From Eremophila alpestris peregrina (taxonomy: Eukaryota > Chordata > Aves > Passeriformes > Alaudidae): a stretch of DNA of 64,000 bases. Both the position numbers and the translations under genes were made by a program. Below are positions 10,801 through 21,000 of this stretch, in pieces. Under the pieces are notes generated by a model that saw nothing but the letters and a program-made list of their open reading frames with translations, did no database searches and was not told the origin of the DNA. Within the stretch, counting starts at the first letter, position 1. Each line of letters starts with the position of its first letter. The stretch covers positions 280,384 to 344,383 of the forward strand of contig WMCF01000202.1 of the NCBI GenBank assembly GCA_009792885.1, read 5' to 3'.

Positions 10801-10891
10801 AAATAAAACCCCCTCGGGGCCTCCCTGGGGGCAGCTGAGCCCGAGGGGCGCAGGCATCGAACCGGAGCTCCCTGCAGGACCCGGGCCGGCC
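7868..10891 (-). other. ACAP3: Probable ACAP3 3' UTR
   Basis: From the ACAP3 stop at 10892-10894 the minus strand has no further exon that I recognise. Minus-strand AATAAA signals lie at 8089-8094 and 7868-7873. The stretch holds a minisatellite at 8145-8300 and an AT-rich, low-repeat segment at 9360-9650 that reads like a conserved 3' UTR. The true 3' end could lie anywhere in this region. Confidence 0.45.
8145..8300. repeat. Minisatellite CTCTGAGATGGCCARRAAxx
   Basis: About eight units of 18-22 bp carry CTCTGAGAT followed by GGCCAAGGAAC, GGCCAGAAA or CCCCAAAAA. Confidence 0.85.
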
Positions 10892-12092
10892 CTAGCACTC
10901 GTCGATGTTGAGGCTGATGAACTCCTGGATGCATTTCCTGTACTGCAGCTCCGTGGGGCTGCTGCTGGGGTACTGGCCGGGCTGGGGCCCCTCCGCCTCC
11001 CGCATCTCCTCGTTCATGCGCGCCAGGCGCAGCCTGCGGGGCACAGAGCAGGGGCAGTCAGTCCCGACCCTGCCAGAGGCGTTTTCCGGTGTTTCCCGGT
11101 CCCCAGGCAGCGTTCCCCAGCGCTTCCTGGTATTTCCCAGTCCCCAGGCAGCATTCCCCGGCATTTCCCCAGCAGTATTTTTCCCAGCCGTTTTGGCACT
11201 CACAGGGTGACGATGCCCAGTCCCCAGGCAGCGTTTCCCAGTTTATCCCAGTTCCCCAGGCAGTGTTTCCCCGGCACTCACAGGGTGACGATGTCGGCGT
11301 TGGCGGCGCTCACGGCGATGCTCAGCGGGTCCTGCCCGTCCCCGTCCGGAGCGTGCTGGGAGGCGCCGCGCTTCAGGAACAGGCACAGCTGCCTGGGGAC
11401 AGCGGGCGTCAGGGGACAGCGACAGGGAGGGACAGCCCCGGGGACGGAGATACAGCCCCAGGGACGGAGATCCAGAGGCACAGAATTCCAGCCCGGATTT
11501 CAAACCCCCAAACCCCGCCCCTCCCGGAATTCCCGGGCTATCCCAGCCTGGATTTCCATCCCCCCTCTCCCGGAATTCCCGGGCTATCCCAGCCCGGATT
11601 TCCATCCCCCCTCTCCCGGAATTCCCGGGATATCCAGCTCTCACCCGGTGTGCCCCAGGTACGTGGCGTGGTGCAGCGGGGCCCGGCCCCGCGAGTCCCT
11701 CTGGTTCACATCGGCCCCGTTCTGCAGCAGGAACTCACAGGCGATCAAGGAGCCCTGGGAAAAGGGGGAAAGGGAATTCCACGTCAATCCAGCCAGGCCG
11801 GAGAATCGGGAATTCGCACATCCGTGACAATTCCCGTGCTCCAAACCCCTTCCCATCCCAGCCCCACGCACCCCTTTGACAGCCTGGATCAGAGGGGTTT
11901 TGCTCTCGTCCTCCTCGTTGACCCAGTTGATGTCGGCGCCGTGGGCCAGGGCCTGGGCCATGAGGGGCAGGTTCCGGGCCAGGGCCGCCCTGTGCAGCAC
12001 CAGCCCCGGGTGCAGCTCCCGCACATCCTCCAGGTCCGACACCTCCTGCTCCAGCTCCGCCTCCCCGCTCGAGTCCTCGGACACCTCGCACT
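10892..12092 (-). CDS. ACAP3: ACAP3 exons 21-24: ankyrin repeats and C-terminus
   Basis: Exons 11872-12092, 11645-11754, 11282-11392 and 10892-11033 encode an acidic segment (CEVSEDSSGEAELEQEVSD) and about three ankyrin repeats. These are recognised by HRAALARNLPLMAQALAHGA, TPLIQAVKGGSLIACEFLL, QNGADVNQRDSRGRAPLHHA and DPLSIAVSAANADIVTLL. The terminus is LARMNEEMREAEGPQPGQ through CIQEFISLNIDEC and stop. Confidence 0.95.
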
Positions 12093-15000
12093 CTGCGGGG
12101 CACGGCAGGGACAGGGGGAAAGGGAAGGAGAAAATATAGAAAAGTTCTGGTTTCCAATTCAATTCCTCAAAACTCCTCAGCCCTGACTAGGGCTGGAGTC
12201 CTGGTCCTGGAAAAAACCCTGCCACCCTTCTCCCCGTGTGCCACCCACCTTATTCTGTGCCACCCCTTCCCCCGGGTGCCACCCACCTTCCTCGGTCACG
12301 CTGTCCACCACGGAGCCGAACACCAGCACGTCGCTGCTGCCGTCGGTGCTCCCTCCCAGGCCGCTGTCGCTGCTCAGACCTGCGGGGCCAACAGGACACA
12401 AAACGAGGCCACTTTAACACCCCGGCCCCGCTGAGCCAGGCCTGGCTGAGCCCACGCTGGGGACAGGGCTGTGCAGGGTGTCACAGGGACAGGGCACAGG
12501 GACAGGGCTGGAGCTCGGGTGGTGGCGTGTCCCCTGTGTCCTGGGTCCATTTTGAGACCATTTTGTGCCCATTTTGGGTGTAGCCCTGGCCAGGCTCTTG
12601 TCCCGCCCAAGGTGTGTCCTAGAGCCTTTCAATAAATATCTTCTTTATTCTCCAGCTCTGTCCAGTCTCTGTTCCAGCTCAGCCTTCCCAAAACCAGTGG
12701 GATTAGGAAAGAAAAAAAGCCTGGAAAACATTCCTGAACCTCAATGCTCTGTGCAAAGAGAAACACCAGGAAAAGCTGCAGGAACCACAGAGCTGAGCCT
12801 GGAAAAGCCCAGCAGAACCAGAGCCTGAACCTCAGAGGGTGCTGAAATCCCAAAATCCCAGCTAAAGCTCAGGCTCCTGAAATCCTGGACCAGGAGGAAT
12901 CCTCCAGGACAGGGAATGTGCCACCCTCTGCAGAGGGAGGAGGGAATGAAGCCACAACAGGAAAGGTTTCAGAGCACGAGGGGCTTTTTTTAGAGGTGTT
13001 GCAGATTTTTATAGAAAATAAAAACTTTCTGCCATGGCACGGGGAGGGAGGAGAACGTGGCTCCAGCGAGGCCTCGTGCCTCTGCTCCACGTTCCCAGCA
13101 AAACAGGGAGGATCTGGCACGTGGACATGGATCTGTCACGTTCCCAGCTCTGCTCTCACTGCAGCAGGGATAAAATTGGTGTTTTCTTCTTTAGGAGCAA
13201 GGCAATATTCTGAGAAATTTGCTATTTTCTTCTCCAGGAGCAGGATGAGGCTTTGAGAAATTTGCTATTTTCTTCTTTAGGTACAAGATGAGGCTCTGAG
13301 AAATTTGCTATTTTCTTCTTTAGGAGCAAGATGCCCTCTGAGAAAATTGCTGTTTTCTTTTTTAGCAGCAAGATGAGCCTCTGAGAAATTTGCTGTTTTC
13401 CTCTCCAGGAACAAGACTCCTGAGCCAGGAAATTCAACAACTCCTGAGCTAAGGATGATAATGGACCACAAAACCTCTGGGATGCAGAATGCTAAATAAA
13501 TAAAATAAATCCATTTCCACTCTGAGATCCCACCTGTCCAGGATGACATCCTCTGAGGAATGTATTCCACAAAGGGAATTTTGGAAACGTTTTGGCTGTG
13601 GAAAACCAAAGGAGCTGGCAATGTAAGGAATCCCTGGCCAGAAATCCATCGCTGCCTGGGGGTTTTGGGGTGGAACAGGTGAAATTTGGGGGTCTCTTTT
13701 GCTGCTGGCTGCCAGAGCATCACCTTACCTCCGTCCAGGAGGGACCCAGGGGGACCCATCCCACTCCAAGGGCCACCTGCCAGCGGGGGCTGCAGAGGGA
13801 TGTGGCTGGCACCTAGAGGAAGGTGGACGGGAATGTGAGGGGGGTTCATTGGCACAAACACAAAAAAAAAATTAAAAAGGGAAAAAAAAGGAAAAAAGAA
13901 AAAAAATAAAGGAAAAAAAGAAAAAAAAAGAGGGAAAAAAGGAAAAAAAGAGGGAACAAAAGAGAAAAAAAAAAGAAAAAAATTGTCCACGGCAAGACTC
14001 AGCTAAAAAATATTTTAAAAAATTAAAAAATAATTAATAAAAAAATTAAAAGCCAAAATGAAAAGCAGAATTAAAAAAAAAAAAAAAAAAGCCAATGGAA
14101 TGCAAAATCTGGGAGTAAAAGATGCTGGAGGGGAAAAAAAAAAATTCCCTATCTGCCAGAACTGGGGCGTTAAAATTGGTGCGATGAAAGAGCAATGATG
14201 GGGTTGGAGTTTGTGCAACCAACTCCTGGTCCCTGTGCTGGAATGTTCACCCTGTCCTGGGACGCCTGGCCTGGGCTCTGGGGCACTGGGAGGACTGGGA
14301 GAGCTGGGAGGGAGGGAGGGAGGGAGGAGCTGCTGTCGGCACTCACTGCGAGGGCCAGAGCCGGCGCCGGTGTCGAAGTAGGAGAAGAGGGAGTCGAGCT
14401 CGTCGGGGCAGAACAGGGAGTCCCGGCGGAATTTCCTCTCCAGGGTGGCAGCTGCCTCACAGGGGAGAGGCACAGAGAGTGAGGAGCAGGGCAGAGCAGG
14501 GCAGAGCTGCTCAGCAGAGCCATCCCAGAGCTCTGCGAGCAGCCAGAACCTCCCCAAGAACCCGAACTGACACCAATTTCTGACCAAAGTCATCCCAGAG
14601 CAGCCAGAACCTCCCCAAGAACCCAAACTAACACCAATTTCTGACCAAAGTCATCCCAGAGCAGNGCCAGAACCTCCCCAAGAACCCAAACTAACACCAA
14701 TTTCTGACCAAAGTCATCCCAGAGCAGCCAGAACCTCCCCAAGAACCCAAACTAACACCAGTTTCTGGCCAAAGTCATCCCAGAGCAGCCAGAACTTTCC
14801 CAAGAACCCAAACTGACACCAATTTCTGACCAAAGTCATCCCAGAGCAGCCAGAACCTTTCCTAAGCACAGCCTCTCCTACAGAGATAACAACAAAAGGA
14901 TTTAAAATCTGTTTCAAAGCATAAATCTGGAATACAAAAGAAGTGCACAAAGTGAGCCTGGAGATCCCTGGGATGAGACCTCACAGCCCGAAGCTGTAAC

Positions 15001-18000
15001 TGGACAATTAAACCCCAATGTGCAAATGGACCAAAGCTTATCAGAGTGTGAGCCCTCATGACCAGGGGCCATTTTGTGCCCATTCTGTGACTATTTGGGG
15101 TCTGGTTTGTGACCGTTTTCTGGCCAGTTTGTGCCGATTCTGTGCCCATTTTGGGTCCACTTTGTGCCCATTTTCTGCCCGTTTTGTACCCGACTTGTAC
15201 CCATTTTCCGCCCATTTTTGAGTCGATTTTCTGCCCGTTTTGTGACCATTCTGAGCCCGCCCCGCCCAACCCGTACCCCGGAGCCCTTTTCACTAGACCC
15301 CTCCTTCACCTCCCCAGCCCATCCCAGCCCGGTGTATCCCGGCTCACCTCCCCATGCCGGGTGTCCCAGCGAGGCGGGGCAGGCTGTGCCGGGCTCGGGG
15401 CGCGGTTTCCTGCGGGCCGCGGGGGCCCGGGAGCCGCTGCCGTGCCTGAGGCGCCTCTGCAGCCGCCAGCGCCGCGGCCTGCGCTCGGCCAGCGCCTCCC
15501 CGCACGGCAGCTTCCCCAGGAACTTCTTCTCCACGTACTTCTCCTTGATCCACGCCTCCTTGTCCTGCCTGAGGGACGGGGGAGCACAGACATTTGGGGG
15601 TTTAGAGGATTTGGCCCAAGCAGCCAGTGAGAAAATGGAGGCGCTGCTGCTCTGAGGGGGTTTTGTCCTCCTGAGGCCTAAAATTCCTTTCTCTCAAACA
15701 TTAAAATGAAGCATTCTGAGGTCTCTGAGGGAACTGGGTTTGCCCAAAGCAGCCATGAGAAAATGGAGCTGCTTCTCTACGCAGTTTTTTCCACCTGAGG
15801 CCTAAAATCCCCATTTCTCAGAGTTTAAAATGAGGCATTTTGAGGTCTGTGAGGGGACTGGGCTCGCCCAAAGCAGCCGTGGTATCTGAGGCATTTGGAG
15901 CCCTCTGAAGCTGGATGGATCTATTAACCTCCATGTATCTGAGGGGCCCTGGGGTTGCTGTGGGGATCCCTGAACCTGCTTTTCCACGGATTTTGGGGCA
16001 CAGCTCACCTGGAGCTCCCAGCTGTTGGTTTCTTCAGCCCCAGCTCCTCACACTGCGCCTCGTAGATCTGGTTCATGGTGCTGTTGCCCAGCTCACACAT
16101 CAGCTGCAAGCGAAATTCAGGGAGGGAATTAAAGCCTCAGGTGAGGCATTTCCCACCTTTCCAGGGAATCCCCGGCTGGGAAAATCCAGCACTCACTTTG
16201 AGCAGCTCTGGCTCCCAGGAATCCAGCGTGAGGGATCGGACCTTGGAGCAGTGAACACCCAGGCTCCTGTCCAGCCAAGGGGAAGAAAATCCTAAAATTA
16301 CTACAATTCCACAATTACCAGAATTTCCCTAACGAGGTTAGGTGCAGTTCTCAATGATCTCTCTGTGCAGATGGAGCTGGAGCAGGGAGTGCTGTGCACA
16401 TAAAACACACGGGGACAATTCCTGCTGGATCTACTGGCACAAAAACGCTGCAGCAGCTGCAATTCCAGCTCCACTGCTTTTCCTGGGATCCTGCACTGCA
16501 TCCCTGGTGTTTCCCAGGGATCCTGCCCTCCATCCCTGACCATTTTTCCTAGGAATCTTTTAGTGCATCCCTGGCCATTTGTCCCAGGATTCTGCACTCC
16601 ATCCCTGCCTGCTTTCCCCAGAATCCTGCCCTCCATCCCTGGCCATTCCCCCCGGAATCCCGCTCTCCCTCCCTGCCTGTTCCCTCAGAATCCCTCTCTC
16701 CCTCCCCATTCCATTCCCCTGTGATTCCCCAGCCCAGCAGCACCTGTGGATGCCGGAGCACTCGATGCAGAGCAGGATGCCCAGGTTGATGCTGGCCCAG
16801 CGAGGGTCAGGCTGCCCACAGTCACAGCACTGCTCGTTCCCAGGGGTGCTCTGCACCCTCTGCAGGATCGTCTCCCCCTTCCCGCCGCGCTCCCGCGAGT
16901 CCGTGGCCGAGTCGATGCTGCTGGTGGAGGGGGAGGCTGTTCTGTCCAGCCTCTGCAGGGAAAAGCAGAAAATCAGGGTATGGAACACCTCTGCACACCT
17001 GGAGGAGAGCACACTTGGCTCAGTTTGGTGCTTTGGAGTGGCTCTAAAGGGGGGGGTGATGCCTCAGGATTTCAGCTTTTCTGTTTTTCATCCTGCAATT
17101 CCTTAGTGTAGAATTTTAAATTCCATGCACAGTGTGAGCTGCTGCCTTCACATTTTGATCAGACACAGCAATTCCCCTCTAGGCTTGGGAATCAAGGGCA
17201 CCTCACTGCCTCAGGCCTTGAGAAACTGAAATAAAAATGAGTTGTGGGGGAGCAAACTTGGGGTAAATTCCTTCATCACCTGCAGCTGTAATTGGAGGAT
17301 TAACCCCCAATCTGCAAATGGACCAAGCTGATGAGTGGCTGAAAAAATCATGAGCACTGTCCATTTGTGTCCATTATTATTCATTCTGACTGGCCGAGGT
17401 GTTTGCATTGAAGGTGTTTAACAAACCCCCACTGTGGCTCTGTCAGTCCCAGCTCAGGGCAGCCCCTCCCAGGCCCAGGAGCAGGGATGGAGCCCCAGGG
17501 CTGCCCTCACCTCCAGGGCTGCCCTCACCTCCAGGTAGCAGCTGTCGGGGCTCTCTCTGTAGGCAGAGGCGATGCTGGCTTGCACAGCCTGGATCCAGGC
17601 CTGGCGCAGCTTCTCGGAGTCAGCCTGCAGCATGCAGCTCCTGCAGGGCAGGGAGGGGAAAAACACAGCTCTGGGGGAGCTCCTGCCTGCAGCATGCAGC
17701 TCCTGCAGGGCAGGGAGGGAGGGGAGAGCAAAAACACAGCTCTGGGGGCAGCTCCTGCCTCTGCATGCTCAGCACAGGCACGGCAGTGGGGCAGAAATTC
17801 ACCCCGAGAGCTTGGGGGGTTCCTCTAAAAACCTTCCAGGGAAAAATTCACCCGACATGGCTGGAGAGCCAGAGGTGTTCCCAACCCACACCCTCCAGGG
17901 CAGGTCTGGAAACTGCTGGGGTTTTTTTTTAAAGTAGGGCATTATCTATTAACTGTAAATTAGCAACAGAAATAATTCATTGTATATGTTATATCAATAA

Positions 18001-21000
18001 TATATACAATTATACAATCAGATCCAGCTTATGGTGATGCCTGAGGAAATTCCCTGAGATTCTGGCACAAAATTCAGCAGCCCAGGGAGGTTTTGGGGAG
18101 CCCCAGACTCACTTGGTGGGGGAGACCACCTCGAAGCAGAACCTCCTCTCGATGTCCTCGCAGGGCTTCACCGTGCACAGCCTCAGGTCCTCCACCACCA
18201 CAGTCAGCACATCCTGGGGGCACAGCAGGGGCTGGGGCACAACTGGGAAACTCCTGCCCAGACCCTCCAAACCCTTTCCCAAATCCTCCAAAGCCCCTCC
18301 TGGCCCAAACCCCTGCAAATTCTTCCCAAATCCTCCAAAACCCCCTCCTGCCTCAAGCCTCCAAGCTCCTTCCAAAACCTCTCAAACTCCTTCTCAAGCT
18401 CCCAAACTCCTTCCCAAACCCCCTCAAACTCCTGCCCAAGGCTCTTTAATTAAAGAATTAAATAATTATTGAATAAATAACTATTGAATAAATGTTTGCT
18501 GCCCTTTTCCAACCCTGGAGCACCCTCGTGGCCTTTGCTGTCCCTCTGACCTCAATCCCCTTCCTGCCACCCCACTCCCTGCAGGACTCCCCAGCCTGGC
18601 AGTTGGTTAATGAAGCAGTTGGTGAATTAATTAACCACTTGGTTAATCCCCTGCTGTCACCTGGGGCAGTCTCACTGACCTTTAGCTTCTTCTGGTAGAC
18701 CAGCTGGCTGTTCTGGATGGAAAACCACCTCCTGAGGGGGACAGACACACGGACAGACATCAGGACATGGAAACAGCAGGACTGTCCCATTAAAAATCAA
18801 CACTTTAATGAGGCCTTGGGATAAATAAATTGAATAAATGACTGAAAAAATTAAGATCTTGGGACAGGATTTGCCTGGAATTATTCCTCTCTCTTGGAAA
18901 CTCCCTGGGAATTCATGGATCTCTCCAAATTGGTGCCTGTCCTGGAGGGAACACCATCCTCTTCCTGCTTTTCCTGCCCCCTGAATAACATCAGCCTCAG
19001 CAGCTCCAAGTTTATTCCTTGCCCTCAAATCCCAGTTTTCTTCCTGAAATCCTCCCCCAGCCCAGTCCCAGTCTTCATTCCCACCCACACCCAGCTATTC
19101 CCAGCTTTTATTCCCAGCTTTTTTTCCCAGCTTCTGGATCCCACTCATCACCTCCTCGCTGTGCTCAGCACTTCCCCCTCCCTGGAGCAGCCAAGACCCT
19201 CCCAAAATCCCAAAATATCCTGACTTGGAATGGCCCCACGAGGAGCCCGAGCTCATCCAAAGCAGCTCCTGATGGGATCACCTGGATCCAAAATCACCTG
19301 GATTTTCCCATTTCCCCCCCAACATCTGTGCAATCCAATTTGGGTCATTCCTCACCTGTTCCATGTTTTGAAGGCGTTGCTGGCTCTCTTGAACAGGTAA
19401 CCTTCCATCACCACCCCGTTGGGGGCATCCACGTTGAACTCCACCTTGGAGTCATCGTAGGAGAAGTCCTGGAAAAAAAACAGGGAATGGACTGAGAGAT
19501 CAGGCTGGGGATGGTTTAATAAATCATCAAAAAGAGACCAATCTGCCAAAATCCCAAAGTTTGCAGCCATCAGTCCCTGAGCCTCAGGGTTTGCTCCCCC
19601 CAAGTCCCTTTTATTTCCATTTCTCAGGGCCTGAGGCAGTGAGGTGTCCCTGACCCCAGGCCTGGAGGGGAATTGTTGTGTCTGACCAAAATGTGAAGCA
19701 GCAGCTCACTCTGTACATGGAGTTTGGAGTTCTACACTAAAGAACTGCAGGATTACAAATCTATACAAATAAAGAAGCTGCAATCCCCAGGTGTCACCTC
19801 TCCTGAGCTGTCCCTGGATGCCACCTCCCCATGGCACCAACCAGAGCGGATCTGTCACCCCATGGCTGCTGCCACCTCTGCCAGCTGGGCAGCAGGACAC
19901 GGAGCAGGGGAGAGCAGCTGCTCTCCAGCCTGGCATCCTCATCCCGGGGCCATTTCTGCCCCTCACTCCCCTGAGAAATCAGGTCAGGAAAGTGAAACTG
20001 CTCCTGTGCCCCGCGGCCGCTCCCTCTGCCCAGCACAGACATTCCCAAGGCTCCCAGACCCTTCCCAAGCCATTCCCCACTCAGCAGCAGCCCCTGGAGA
20101 TGCTCTGCTGCCTGGCAACCAGCACTCAGCTCTCCTTAACTCCAGTTATTCCACAAATGTGCCTGGGAGATGTCGGGATGAGAATAACGAAGCTCCACCA
20201 ATTTGAAGGTGGCCTCGTGGCCCATCCAGGAAATTCCCTGTCCAGTTCCAGACCCAGACAAATTCTTCCAGCTGAATTTAGTGCAAAAAAATCTTTCTTG
20301 TGCAAGGAAAATTATTAAATCCAAACCCCCTGCAGCTCCAGTGAGCAGATTTCATGGGGAGAGTGAAGCTGGAATCAGCCTGGAATCTCCGGGGAAGGGA
20401 ATTTTCTAAGGAAGCAGCTTCCCATACCCACTGGAGCAGGGAGGTCTCAGAAAAATCACAAATCTGGCTGAAAACAGATCAAACCTCTCTCTAAAATATC
20501 AGCACTTCCTTCAAAACCTCTAGAACAAATACAAACTGCCTGGCAAGGGTAAAAATTCCCTTTTCCAAACTCCCTGAAAACCCACAGCACAAACCCACCC
20601 TTTTTTGCCTCCCAGCTTTTCCCAGTGCCAGAGGCTGGGAGCTGCTCCCTGCTCCGGAGCTTCCCCAAGCCCAGGGATAAACCCAGCAGCAAAGCCAAGC
20701 TTTGGCTCTGGGCTCAGCCCAAAGCCCAAATCCTCCTCCCCAAGCCCCAAACCCGGTCCCTTTTGGGGTTTTCCTCACCAGGTGATATTCCAGCCTGCCA
20801 AAAATCCTCATGCTGCCGGCTGGGAGGGAGGGAGGATGCTCTGCTGCTTCTCCCGGAGAGCAGGAGCAGCTCTGGGTGCTCTCCCTCCTCCCAGAGCAGC
20901 ATCCCCGGGGGTGGCACAGGAGGAGGGATTTGGGGGCTTTGCAGGGTGTGTTTTTTTCCCTCTTTACTCCTCCCCTCCTTCCCTTTTGGGAGGCTGTGGC

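Noticed and set aside
12236..12583. Plus-strand frames over ACAP3 exon 20 and the LTR-like piece
   Set aside because: They are antisense shadows and repeat translation.
14533..14865. Regular 62-bp repeats suggestive of a CRISPR array
   Set aside because: The units are contiguous without unique spacers and the genome is a vertebrate; this is a minisatellite.
17454..17737. Alternative ACAP3 exon from the duplicated acceptor as a real isoform
   Set aside because: The extension shifts frame in the PH domain; kept only as a decoy-site finding.
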